Shown piece by piece: positions 54,667 through 63,663 of a DNA stretch of 64,000 bases. How positions within the stretch are numbered: position 1 is the stretch's first letter; every line of letters begins with the position of its first letter. The stretch lies in assembly GCA_905234185.1 (NCBI GenBank), contig CAJOGC010000001.1:157765-221764 (forward strand), written 5' to 3'. The notes beneath the pieces are model-generated. The model was not told the DNA's origin. It made no database searches and worked only from the letters and a program-made list of their open reading frames with translations. The DNA comes from an uncultured Alphaproteobacteria bacterium. Its GTDB lineage: Bacteria; Pseudomonadota; Alphaproteobacteria; Rs-D84. The position numbers and the translations under genes were made by a program.

Positions 54667-55721
54667 TTTTTGCCCGTTGTTTTTTTATAGTTATTTTTAA
54701 CCCATGCATACATCCGGAAAAATTCCGTTCCGGGGGACGCCGGAAATCCCATTTGACGATCGCCGTCTGGAATATTACGCAACACGCCGGATTGGGCGCC
54801 AACCTCTACATCACTGCCAATATGAACACCGTTGGCAATACCAACATGCCCGCCCAGCAATGTGCGGTCACCAACAACCGTGCCGCCAGCCAATCCAACC
54901 CCAGATGCCAGGAAACATTCCGACCCAATCACAACACCATGTGCAATTTGGCAAAGGTTGTCAATCTTGGTCCCGTCACCAATGCGCGTGTCGGTCATAA
55001 CCCCGCGGTCAATACATGTGTTCGCGCCAACGGAAACCCGGTCACCCAATACCACACGACCAACATGTGGGATAAATATATTGTGCCCGTCCTGGCGCGT
55101 ATAGCCAAATCCGTTCTTGCCAATAACGGCATTTGCGTTTATTACGCATTCGGCACCAATTGTGGCGTTTTCAATATGTGCGCCACTGTACACAACCGTT
55201 CCGCGTCCCAATGTCACATTACGGCCAATAAATGCGTTTGGATAAATTTTGACATCGGGTTCAATAACGGCACCGCGTTCAATTGTGGCAAACTGACCAA
55301 TATACACGGTGCTTTTTTTACGGAAAAACACGCCACGGTCAATGTGGGCATCGTGACTGACCCCGAAGCGCGGTTTTTCACGATATATTTCCCCAAGTAT
55401 TTTGACAATGAATCCACGCGGGGTGTCGGTAATAAGAAGCGTGCGCCCGCGTGGCGCATGTTTGGCCATTTCTGGTTGAACCAAAATCACGGACGCACGT
55501 GTGTTTTCCAGCACAGAAATCGGCAATATTTTAAATGCCGCACTGTTTTGTTCCGTTGAATAGAATGCCAATTGTCCCGGTTTCGCATCCGCGATTGGTG
55601 CAACACCGCGAACAATTGTGTTTTTATCGCCGCGCAATTCAAGTCCGAATTTGTCGGCCAATTCACCGGCGGTCATTTTTGTGGCGGCCGGTGCTAATAA
55701 AGATTTAATAAAATTTAACAT
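54663..55721 (-). CDS. lpxD: UDP-3-O-acylglucosamine N-acyltransferase LpxD
   Basis: Adds the N-linked acyl chain in lipid A synthesis. 352 residues. N-terminal uridine-binding domain, then a left-handed beta-helix of hexapeptides (IDRGVFFRKKSTVYIGQFATIERGAVI...GKNGFGYTRQDGHNIFIPHVGRVVLGD, with the catalytic His in IPHVG). TATAAT lies 6 nt before ATG, so the transcript may be leaderless despite skp upstream. Confidence 0.94.
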   Translation of the reverse strand: MLNFIKSLLAPAATKMTAGELADKFGLELRGDKNTIVRGVAPIADAKPGQLAFYSTEQNSAAFKILPISVLENTRASVILVQPEMAKHAPRGRTLLITDTPRGFIVKILGEIYREKPRFGVSHDAHIDRGVFFRKKSTVYIGQFATIERGAVIEPDVKIYPNAFIGRNVTLGRGTVVYSGAHIENATIGAECVINANAVIGKNGFGYTRQDGHNIFIPHVGRVVLGDRVSVGANTCIDRGVMTDTRIGDGTKIDNLCQIAHGVVIGSECFLASGVGLAGGTVVGDRTLLGGHVGIANGVHIGSDVEVGAQSGVLRNIPDGDRQMGFPASPGTEFFRMYAWVKNNYKKTTGKK

Positions 55722-55727
55722 GTTTTG

Positions 55728-55733
55728 ATTATA
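55728..55733 (-). promoter_or_regulatory. -10 box of lpxD
   Basis: TATAAT on the minus strand, 6 nt from the ATG. The -35 is A/T-rich and weak. Supported by the terminator of skp just upstream. Confidence 0.5.
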
Positions 55734-55774
55734 GACAATGATTTATTAAAATAAAAGAAAATATTACACCAACA

Positions 55775-55800
55775 AAAAATGCCCCAATGCGGGGCATTTT
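55775..55800 (-). terminator. Terminator of skp
   Basis: ATGCCCC-AATGC-GGGGCAT stem with A and T flanks between skp and lpxD; separates the two transcripts. Confidence 0.85.
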
Positions 55801-55822
55801 CGTTGTTTTTCTGGATATAGGA

Positions 55823-56491
55823 TTAGAAACCTTTTGGTGTTGCCATTTTAACCTTGGACACTTTTTTATCCAACGCCGAAACGACTTCGTCTGTGATGTC
55901 CAAATTTTCGACACCCGCGCCCGTGCGTGCGAAACGACCATCAAGCACCAACGACAGATTTTTCTTGGCGATTATGCCCTCGATAATTGGGTCCAGATGC
56001 TTTGTCTGAATTTCGACCAAAGATTTTTGGAAAGATTCTTCGATGCTTTGGGCGCGTTCATTTAAATCGCGTTGCAATTTTGTCACACGATTTTGATAGT
56101 CGACAACACGTCGTTGCAGTGCGTCTTGGGATAAAACATCTTGGGATTTTTCGATTTCTGCTTTTTCTTTTTCCAACTTTTTTTGTTGGGCGGTTAATTC
56201 GTCACGCAATCTTGTTTCAAATGATTCGCGTTGCTTGCGCAGGTCTTGTAATGCGCGTGCTTCGTTCTGAATCGCATCCATGCGGACAATCGCCATGCGC
56301 AAATCCGCGCCAGTCACCGCGTCTGATGATACAGATTCCAATGCGCGATCCACAGATACCCCGTCACGACCATTTATTGCCGTACCAATCCAAATCCCTA
56401 GTATTGCAATCACAACGACAATTGCCGCAATGATACCGGTTTTTGCATAACTTTTAATTGCTGAGTTTTCTTTTGTTTGTACCATTTTCAT
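55823..56491 (-). CDS. skp: OmpH/Skp-family chaperone with an N-terminal membrane segment
   Basis: Holds outer-membrane proteins in the periplasm. 222 residues; a long hydrophobic stretch (IIAAIVVVIAILGIWIGTAI, about 19-38) with no evident signal peptidase site may anchor it, unlike soluble Skp. Coiled-coil region 85-160 rich in Lys, Glu, Gln. Gene order skp-lpxD-fabZ is classical (bamA is not visible). Met1 and Met3 are both possible starts; AAAGGA spacing fits Met3 slightly better. Confidence 0.8.
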   Translation of the reverse strand: MKMVQTKENSAIKSYAKTGIIAAIVVVIAILGIWIGTAINGRDGVSVDRALESVSSDAVTGADLRMAIVRMDAIQNEARALQDLRKQRESFETRLRDELTAQQKKLEKEKAEIEKSQDVLSQDALQRRVVDYQNRVTKLQRDLNERAQSIEESFQKSLVEIQTKHLDPIIEGIIAKKNLSLVLDGRFARTGAGVENLDITDEVVSALDKKVSKVKMATPKGF

Positions 56492-56568
56492 TCCTTTTCT
56501 TTTTTTTGTTTGTGACGAAATAACTATATCAACAAAAAAACAAAAATAAAGCGGAAAATAAAACGGTT

Positions 56569-57252
56569 TTACCGTGCCGGGGCGATGCGAATTTCAACAC
56601 GACGATTAGTTAGACGACCGATGTTATCCTGGGCGGCAATAGGGCGAGCGGCCCCACGGCCAACAATAAATAATCTTTGTGGAATAATGCCATGCTTGGT
56701 CATGTATACCGCAGTGCGCATCGCCATATCATTTGACAGTGCCGATGTCGCATGTGCGTCACGCATGGCATCGGTATATCCGGCAATTTCGATAAATGTA
56801 GCATTGTATTTTTTCAATATTTTGGAAATTATTTTCAATGTGTCCGCACCGTCCACAGATATATCGGCCACATTTTGTTCCATTATCGCATCACGCACCA
56901 AAATCACAACAACATCTGTGCCAGCGCGTTGAACAGATATGCCGGGTTTGCGTAAAGCATCATATAACGCATATTCCAGTTCCGCCATGTATGATACAGC
57001 CAATGTATTATCATTGTTGACTTTGTCCCCGTAATCTGTTGCGGGGGTGTGTTCTGTTGCATCGCTAAGCAATGTGCCACCGGCCCCCATAAATACAGGG
57101 CGTTTGGCAATGCGTGATGTTTCGGTCATGTCTGTAAAACTTGCCCCGCGCAGGTAATTTGGCCATGTCGCGCGATCTGGGCTATGATATACAACACACC
57201 CCATCAACAAGACGCATAATATTGTGCCGAAAATGTGTTTTATCTTAGTCAA
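56569..57252 (-). CDS. OmpA-type outer-membrane lipoprotein
   Basis: 227 residues. Lipobox LLMGCVV, a variable middle, then an OmpA C-like domain with SKILKKYNATFIEIAGYTDAMRDAHATSALSNDMAMRTAVYM and IVGRGAARPIAAQDNIGRLTNRRVEIRI. Likely peptidoglycan-binding. The prepilin gene ends 2 nt upstream of this ATG, so they look cotranscribed. Confidence 0.82.
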   Translation of the reverse strand: MTKIKHIFGTILCVLLMGCVVYHSPDRATWPNYLRGASFTDMTETSRIAKRPVFMGAGGTLLSDATEHTPATDYGDKVNNDNTLAVSYMAELEYALYDALRKPGISVQRAGTDVVVILVRDAIMEQNVADISVDGADTLKIISKILKKYNATFIEIAGYTDAMRDAHATSALSNDMAMRTAVYMTKHGIIPQRLFIVGRGAARPIAAQDNIGRLTNRRVEIRIAPAR

Positions 57253-57253
57253 T

Positions 57254-57712
57254 TTATTCGATTATAAATGAAATTTGGTTCGTGTTTGTTGAAAAGCAAT
57301 TTGATGATCCACTGATTTCTTGGCCATTAATTAAAACAGTGGTTGCCCAGGGCTGCTTTTTTATCGCAAAGTATTCGCATTCGCCAGACGACAAACCCAC
57401 CAAATTAATAGAAAAAGATTTTTCATCAAAACTGGGGGTGACCGACCATCCATCGCCACCGATTGGTGCGGCGGTTGAATTTAGTGCACCGGCCTTGACC
57501 AAATAGTCGACTGAAATGCCGGCGTATGAACCGCGCGCGCCGGTAAGCAATTTAACATTTTTGACCAGTTGTTCTAGTTCACTGGAAACAATCGTTCGTG
57601 TTTGGGTTGTACGGATTTGTCCGTACATTTTAACAGCGGCCACCGAAATAACAGCACCAATTGCTAAAACCCCGATGATTTCAATCAAAGATCGTCCGGA
57701 TTCTTGTTTCAT
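57254..57712 (-). CDS. Small type IV prepilin (PilS/TcpA-like)
   Basis: 152 residues from ATG 57712, GGGGG upstream. Prepilin cleavage after Gly in KQESG/RSLIEIIGVLAIGAVI, with Glu at +5 of the mature form; hydrophobic helix follows. C-terminal globular part has a Cys pair (GECEYF...SSNCFS), fit for a disulfide-bound D-region. A pilus assembly machine is not in view. Confidence 0.8.
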   Translation of the reverse strand: MKQESGRSLIEIIGVLAIGAVISVAAVKMYGQIRTTQTRTIVSSELEQLVKNVKLLTGARGSYAGISVDYLVKAGALNSTAAPIGGDGWSVTPSFDEKSFSINLVGLSSGECEYFAIKKQPWATTVLINGQEISGSSNCFSTNTNQISFIIE

Positions 57713-57726
57713 ATTTCCCCCCATTT

Positions 57727-59262
57727 TTATTTTGTTGAACCAATTATTTCGGCACCCTCAAACAGGCTCATTGCGTCGGCAATCAAAGGGTCCGATTCCA
57801 ATTCTTCGCGCTTTTGTTCGGATACCGTTTGGACATTTTCAGATTTTTCTTCGCGGATTAATGTCCATGCATGCCCGGTTTTTGTGTTAAGCCATTTTGA
57901 TAATTTTTGGGCGAAATCGGTATCTGTACCACGATCGAAATATGTTATTTTACCATCAGAAAAATCAGAAACTTCGATATTGTTTGTATAGTAAGAATAC
58001 AACAACATTTCTTTTGCGGATTGTAATTCAGAAGCAAGTTCTGTGGCCGATGAAATCGTGACTGTTTTTGGCGCAACGGGGTTGGACACAGGTGGTGTTA
58101 TGGTGGTCGCCGGTGTGGTGGGCTGTTTTTTCAATATGTCTGCCACAGATGGCATTTCCGCGATGTGCATCATACGTACAATTAACATATCGAAACATTG
58201 CTTTGGATTTCCTGTTGCGGCCATTTCCGGGACAGATGCCACCATGACCTGCCATATGCGGGACAGGGTGTTAAGTGTTATACGCGAATCAATTTCACGG
58301 ATTTTTGTGCGCTGGTCCGCGGTATATGGTGCGGTTGCAATGTCGCCCATGCGAATCGACGGATGCATGCGCGTTGCCCAATGGGTCCATTCCATCATAT
58401 CGGTTAATAACATAGACAAATCGGCACCGTTATTATAGATATTATCCACCTTGTCCAATGCGGCGGCGGTATCACCGCTTAGCACCGTTTCCATAACATC
58501 CATAACAACGCCACGATCGGCGCGTTTCAACATGTTAAGTACGGATGTTTCGTCGACATGACCACCGGTCTGGGCAATTGCCTGGTCCAATAGGGACAAT
58601 CCGTCACGTACAGAACCGTCCGCGGCGCGTGCCAATAATTCATTTGCGCCATCTGTTAATTCGATTTTTTCATTTTCTGCAATCCATGCGAAGTGTTTTT
58701 TCAGTGTATCAACCGGAACACGCACCAAATCGAACCGCTGGCATCGTGACAGAATTGTCACCGGAACTTTGCGTATCTCGGTCGTCGCCAGAATGAATAT
58801 TACATGTGCGGGTGGTTCTTCGAGTGTTTTAAGTAATGCATTAAATGCACTTTGCGATAACATATGAACTTCGTCGATAATATAAACCTTGTACCGGCCA
58901 TTAGTTGGACGATACTGGACAGCGTCCAGTATTTCACGCATATTATCGACGCCCGTATGTGATGCGGCGTCAATTTCCAATACATCAATATGCTGACCTG
59001 CGGCAATTGCACGACAATTTTCACATACGCCACATGGCTTAGCCGTTGGACCATCGGACGACATACAGTTCAGTGCCTTGGCTAAGATGCGTGCCGTACT
59101 GGTTTTTCCCGTGCCACGAATACCCGTAAAAATATATGCATGCGCGATGCGTCCCGTACTTACCGCGGTGGTAAGTGTTTTTACCAAAACATCCTGGCCA
59201 ATAAGGGAATCAAAATCCTGGCTGCGGTATTTGCGGGCCAAAACGGTATAACTGTCATTCAT
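57727..59262 (-). CDS. dnaX: DNA polymerase III subunit tau/gamma
   Basis: Clamp-loader motor. 511 residues from ATG 59262, AAGGAAG upstream. Walker A GIRGTGKTSTA (about 48-58), Zn-binding Cys near 66, 77, 80, 83 (CGVCENC), IDEVHMLS and a short tau tail. Whether a frameshift gives gamma cannot be judged. ybaB and recR are not adjacent. Confidence 0.95.
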   Translation of the reverse strand: MNDSYTVLARKYRSQDFDSLIGQDVLVKTLTTAVSTGRIAHAYIFTGIRGTGKTSTARILAKALNCMSSDGPTAKPCGVCENCRAIAAGQHIDVLEIDAASHTGVDNMREILDAVQYRPTNGRYKVYIIDEVHMLSQSAFNALLKTLEEPPAHVIFILATTEIRKVPVTILSRCQRFDLVRVPVDTLKKHFAWIAENEKIELTDGANELLARAADGSVRDGLSLLDQAIAQTGGHVDETSVLNMLKRADRGVVMDVMETVLSGDTAAALDKVDNIYNNGADLSMLLTDMMEWTHWATRMHPSIRMGDIATAPYTADQRTKIREIDSRITLNTLSRIWQVMVASVPEMAATGNPKQCFDMLIVRMMHIAEMPSVADILKKQPTTPATTITPPVSNPVAPKTVTISSATELASELQSAKEMLLYSYYTNNIEVSDFSDGKITYFDRGTDTDFAQKLSKWLNTKTGHAWTLIREEKSENVQTVSEQKREELESDPLIADAMSLFEGAEIIGSTK

Positions 59263-59335
59263 GCGTAAACTTCCTTTTGTGGCAAGAATAGCAAACCGCA
59301 TTCAAATTTCAACAATAAATATGTTTCGCAATGGA

Positions 59336-59632
59336 TTATTTAAGGTTTTCGATAAAGTCCGGTAATTGAATATCTTCGTCATCAGAAGATTCCGATGTTT
59401 CGGGCGCAACTTCGGCTATCTTGTCATTTGTGCCACGTGAAGAATCTATTTTACCCTGTTCGGCGTTAACAATACGACAATAGTGTTCCGCCGCCTGGAG
59501 CAGACGTTCGCGTTCGATTTCGTCCGAAGTCTGACGCGCTTGATCGATGTATTGTTTCCTTTTTTGACGCCATTTATGGCAGCGTTGAATCATTTGCCCA
59601 ACATTCGAGGTCTGATTTTTTTTGTTTTGCAT
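59336..59632 (-). CDS. DUF4167-type small protein
   Basis: 98 residues, basic N-terminal half (QKNKKNQTSNVGQMIQRCHKWRQKRKQYIDQ) and acidic C-terminal half. LLQAAEHYCRIVNAEQG resembles the end of DUF4167 proteins common in Alphaproteobacteria, though shorter. Role uncertain; possibly RNA-binding. Upstream of dnaX in the same direction. Confidence 0.6.
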   Translation of the reverse strand: MQNKKNQTSNVGQMIQRCHKWRQKRKQYIDQARQTSDEIERERLLQAAEHYCRIVNAEQGKIDSSRGTNDKIAEVAPETSESSDDEDIQLPDFIENLK

Positions 59633-59724
59633 GTTCTTTCTTTCTTATACAAAGGAAAATTGCTCTGCGGATTTTTGTCGTCCGCGCTCTAAACACTTGT
59701 GATATTAATGCATCTTAAAACTGA

Positions 59725-59753
59725 TTGCAATATTTTTTTTCAATTGCTATTCT
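59725..59753 (+). promoter_or_regulatory. Promoter of the large-pilin operon
   Basis: TTGCAA (59725-59730), 17-nt spacer, TATTCT (59748-59753). Confidence 0.6.
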
Positions 59754-59773
59754 GAATACCGTAGGAGGGATTT

Positions 59774-61132
59774 TTGCACGATAATCGCGGAAATTTTTTA
59801 TTACAAGCATTGCTGGCGTTGACATTGTTGTTCGCGTTTGTTCCGTTTATTGCAATAAAATTGTTGGGACGCGAAAACGATGCAATGATGTATGCCGCCA
59901 CGCGTCAGATTGATAATGCAACAACCGCGGCGCGGATATACATTCGTGAAAATGTTGGAAATTTGCCATATAACCAAACAGTTATTTCAGGAAATGCGTT
60001 TTCAAATACACTTGAACCGTACGGATTACCGCTGGGGTTTGTGCCAAAAACGGCCCTGGGCCAGGATATGTCTTTGGTTATAAACAAAGATTTCGAATCG
60101 GTTTCTGCATACATTGAATTAAAGGGTGGAAAATTAAATGAACTAAGACGCGCGGAATTGGTCCGACGAATTGGGTTCTATGCAGCGGATGCCGGTGATG
60201 AAACTATTCATGTGGGAATAGTGTTGGATAATATTTATTCTGATGTTGTTCGTCGCAACGAAACGGATGTAAAATCCAGTGCATTTTTGGTCGATTTGGA
60301 TATGGGGGGATTTGCGTTTTCTGGGGCGGGGCATGTTGCAATGCGGCGCGGGGAATTTGATGGCGCGGAAATAGGAATATTGACAATCAATGGACTGGAA
60401 ACCGGGCGCAAAGCACGGAATAATATTTCCACCATTGTCACAGACAAGGCTATATTTCAATCGCACACCGGGGAAAGCGCACTGTCACTTACGCGTGGGG
60501 CGTTGATTGTTGGGTCTGTTTCTGGAAAAACGGTGTCGCTGTATGGCGATACCGGAACCATTACAACGAATAATGCGGCTGTTTATGATTTTTCCATGAC
60601 CGCTGGACGTACGGGATTTTCGGGACCCGCAAATTGGAAAATTCACGGTAATGTCGTCACCAGCAAGATTAATTTTAGTGTGGAACGATTGGATATAAGT
60701 TCATTTATAAATGCTTCGCGCGGGCAAGATGTGTACATTAACTCGAATACGTTGGAATATAACAGCAACAGTGGCATTGATACTAATGTGATCCATGCAT
60801 CAAATATCACATTGCGTGACCAAACATCCGATGCGTTGTCGCGTGGCAGTTCTGGGGCGGTTGTTTTGGACATTCGGCCGGCGGGAACATCGTTGTTGCC
60901 AGATGCCTATGTCGCAACAATTGATAACGGTGTTTTTGAAATATTGGCCCGACCATCGGACTCGGGTGCCAACACAGTTGATTGCAAATCAATAATAAAT
61001 TCGCTACAGGGTGTGTATAATCAACACTCGTTGGCACAATACATAATATGCCAGTATGTATATTGGCAACGAATCGAAAAAAGAATAAATATAAAACAAT
61101 GTTTGTTGGCGGGCAAGAGTGACTGTATTTAG
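59774..61132 (+). CDS. Large pilin-like protein 1 (Gln5 type), TTG start
   Basis: 452 residues. Opens MHDNRGNFLLQALLALTLLF: prepilin-like Gly/Asn junction with Gln, not Glu, at mature position 5, a feature also known from some initiating pseudopilins. TTG start is supported by AGGAGG (59763-59768) and lack of other starts. Later a DLDMGGFAFSGAGHVA stretch and repeated beta-like units; a C-terminal SLAQYIICQYV. The next gene overlaps by 14 nt. Machine unknown. Confidence 0.75.
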   Translation: MHDNRGNFLLQALLALTLLFAFVPFIAIKLLGRENDAMMYAATRQIDNATTAARIYIRENVGNLPYNQTVISGNAFSNTLEPYGLPLGFVPKTALGQDMSLVINKDFESVSAYIELKGGKLNELRRAELVRRIGFYAADAGDETIHVGIVLDNIYSDVVRRNETDVKSSAFLVDLDMGGFAFSGAGHVAMRRGEFDGAEIGILTINGLETGRKARNNISTIVTDKAIFQSHTGESALSLTRGALIVGSVSGKTVSLYGDTGTITTNNAAVYDFSMTAGRTGFSGPANWKIHGNVVTSKINFSVERLDISSFINASRGQDVYINSNTLEYNSNSGIDTNVIHASNITLRDQTSDALSRGSSGAVVLDIRPAGTSLLPDAYVATIDNGVFEILARPSDSGANTVDCKSIINSLQGVYNQHSLAQYIICQYVYWQRIEKRINIKQCLLAGKSDCI

Positions 61133-62339
61133 AACAAAAATCTTTGACAGAGAAAATCGTGGTGCCAGTGTACTTGAAGTATTACTGTCTATGGCGATTG
61201 TTGCCATTGCGGCACCGTTGGTTTATTCGCAAATATCGGAAACCAACAGAAATATTCATGATATGGCAATGGCGCATAAAATTACAGAAATGCGTGGCAA
61301 TATATTGAATTTTATTCGTTTGAACCAAGATGAATGGCCCGATGTCGCCCAAATTCGCATGACGGATGAAGAACTTGAAATAATAGCAGATGGTGCACAT
61401 GCCGGATTCATTGATAAATATGCAATGCGCGGAACAACAATAACCGATGTTTATCTGGCGTTTGATATTAATGCACCACACCTAAGAACGGCAAATATCG
61501 CGCATCATATCGGTCAAGATGCCGCAGTCGTTGGCGGTGATGGTATTGCATATGGCCGAACATGGGCGGTAAGTGCCCCAGAATTTGGTGTCGGTGATTT
61601 GATATATCGTGTGTCGCGCAGTGTATTTGGTGAAGATAATACAAAATACCTGCATCGTGGTTCGTCCGGCGAAGACGATTTAAATGTGATGTTGCGCGAT
61701 TTGAACATGGGTGGATATGATGTATATGATGTTGGCGGGATGTCTGCATCTGCTACACGAATCCAGGATGCGGCGGCAACATTTGTGAGTACCGAAGATT
61801 TAACCGCACAAAGCGTCTATTTTTCCAACGGTGCAAACATGGCTGGTGGAAATGTGTCGATTGATTCTTTGCGTGTGACGGGTGACATTATGGGATTCAG
61901 AAACATATATGCCGATCGTTTGAATGGGACAACATATACAACAATAGGGCGCGTTATTGCCGATCGTGCAACGGTGACCAATTCGGTAAATGTTGCGCGT
62001 AATTTCAATCTTAAATCAAGCACCGCCCGCACAATAAGCGGATTTACCGGAATAAAGACAGGATCTGTGTATACGCCATATTTGACAACAAATGAAATAA
62101 TGTTTTACGAAGATTTCGGATTAACCGTATCAGGGGAGTTAATGTTATCAACTAATTCACCGATTAAATTTGGAAATTGGTCGTTTCCATCAAAATCACC
62201 ACCAAGTTTCACATCGCTGACACTGGCGCGCGCGACGATGCCGGCGGTGCCAAATAAAACGGAGTTCGGGGTTTTGATGACAAATGATTGGCAAATGTAT
62301 GTTCCAGAACAAATTGGGGGCGTAAATGGTTTGCAATAG
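61119..62339 (+). CDS. Large pilin-like protein 2, GTG start
   Basis: 406 residues. RENRG/ASVLEVLLSMAIVAIAAPL: prepilin cleavage site with Glu5. Contains LRDLNMGGYDVYDVGGMSASATRIQDA and a long beta-like tail. Start GTG 61119 lies inside gene 1, so translation is coupled. Mid-region motif is shared with its two neighbours, indicating paralogy. Confidence 0.78.
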   Translation: MTVFRTKIFDRENRGASVLEVLLSMAIVAIAAPLVYSQISETNRNIHDMAMAHKITEMRGNILNFIRLNQDEWPDVAQIRMTDEELEIIADGAHAGFIDKYAMRGTTITDVYLAFDINAPHLRTANIAHHIGQDAAVVGGDGIAYGRTWAVSAPEFGVGDLIYRVSRSVFGEDNTKYLHRGSSGEDDLNVMLRDLNMGGYDVYDVGGMSASATRIQDAAATFVSTEDLTAQSVYFSNGANMAGGNVSIDSLRVTGDIMGFRNIYADRLNGTTYTTIGRVIADRATVTNSVNVARNFNLKSSTARTISGFTGIKTGSVYTPYLTTNEIMFYEDFGLTVSGELMLSTNSPIKFGNWSFPSKSPPSFTSLTLARATMPAVPNKTEFGVLMTNDWQMYVPEQIGGVNGLQ

Positions 62340-63642
62340 TCGCATGTTTAACAGTGATATGTCCCAACGCGGTGGAATGTTGGTCGAATTGCTGATGAGT
62401 GTCGCAATTGTTTCGGTCGTGTTGCCGTTTCTTTTTCGGTACCAGCAAGATTCTATAACGCGCGTGGAAAACATAGCGGTCGCTCGCCAGATGCAGGATG
62501 TACAAACTGCGCTGGAAAGATATATCATGATTAATCGTGATAAATTACTTGCCGTTGCCGGTAAATCGATAACACGTGTAGAAATTAATGATTTATTAGA
62601 ATACGGTGTGCCAGAAACGATTGTTTCAGATAATGCCGACAAATACCAATTACGTATTCTGAAATCATCTGATGCCACCGGCCAGGCCACTTTACAGGGT
62701 GTTGTTGTAATGTCCGATGACACAATATCCCCGATGCGTACGCGTGAAATTGTTGCGGTTGGTGGACGCGATATGGGTTTTGTCGAAGGTGTGCATGCAT
62801 ACGGAACATTTGGTGCATGGCACACGGATACAATCGATCTGGGGGTCGAAGCAACTAATGGCATTGTTGGCACAACGCCGGTAAATCGTGATAATGCATT
62901 ATACCTTTGGCGGGTTCCGTCTGATAATGCGGACGATGCGACAATGTTAAGTGGGCTAAGTTTAGGTGGGCACGATATTATAAACACTTCACAATTTGAT
63001 GTAAAATCTGCTGGGTTTGATGAGGTTTTACAATCCATCAACATTGCCGCGAACAAGGTCGTTTTTGCTAATCGAACAACCATAGACAGTGCATTTGAAA
63101 CCAAAAACGCGACATGTGTTGGAACACTGGCCTCGGATGCGCGAAATATGGAAATCGGCGGGGCGTTAACCATGACGGATTTAGGAAAGTTTTCGGCATT
63201 TAATACGGAAAATTTATGGGTGACAAATCTGGAACTGTCGGGGGTGTCTATTGCCGACACGACCAAGGCAACATTTATGGATGTTAACCAAAGTCTGGAT
63301 ATGATGGGGGGGCGCATATCGTCTTTGTTTACCACGGTCGGGTTCAGCGGATCGATAACGCCACGGTTGGTTGTTCGCGATAAAATCGAAGATTCTGTCA
63401 ATTCTAATTTCTTTTGGGATGTAAAAAACGGAAATGCAAATTTGGCAGATTTGTCGTTGGTGGAACTTAATCGAATGGCGACATTGATATCGCGGGCAGA
63501 ATCTGATTCTTCCACTGTTGCAACCCAGGTTTTTGGTGGCGTCGCCGCAAATAAAAACGCAACAGCCGCTGATTTTATGAACGCAATTAATGAAATCCAA
63601 ACCAAGGTGCGCGCCAAATATCGTTTGTTGAATTTAGAATAA
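62326..63642 (+). CDS. Large pilin-like protein 3
   Basis: 438 residues. SQRG/GMLVELLMSVAIVSVVLPF: prepilin site with Glu5. Shared motif SGLSLGGHDIINTSQFDVKSAGF. Helical stretch 40-70 then beta-like part. GGGGG precedes the ATG, which lies 14 nt inside gene 2. Ends 21 nt before the zinc-ribbon gene. Confidence 0.78.
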   Translation: MVCNSRMFNSDMSQRGGMLVELLMSVAIVSVVLPFLFRYQQDSITRVENIAVARQMQDVQTALERYIMINRDKLLAVAGKSITRVEINDLLEYGVPETIVSDNADKYQLRILKSSDATGQATLQGVVVMSDDTISPMRTREIVAVGGRDMGFVEGVHAYGTFGAWHTDTIDLGVEATNGIVGTTPVNRDNALYLWRVPSDNADDATMLSGLSLGGHDIINTSQFDVKSAGFDEVLQSINIAANKVVFANRTTIDSAFETKNATCVGTLASDARNMEIGGALTMTDLGKFSAFNTENLWVTNLELSGVSIADTTKATFMDVNQSLDMMGGRISSLFTTVGFSGSITPRLVVRDKIEDSVNSNFFWDVKNGNANLADLSLVELNRMATLISRAESDSSTVATQVFGGVAANKNATAADFMNAINEIQTKVRAKYRLLNLE

Positions 63643-63663
63643 TTTGTGATATAGGTATTAACT

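Noticed and set aside
57727..59262. Programmed frameshift in dnaX
   Set aside because: No clear A-run plus stem of the E. coli kind could be pointed to by eye.
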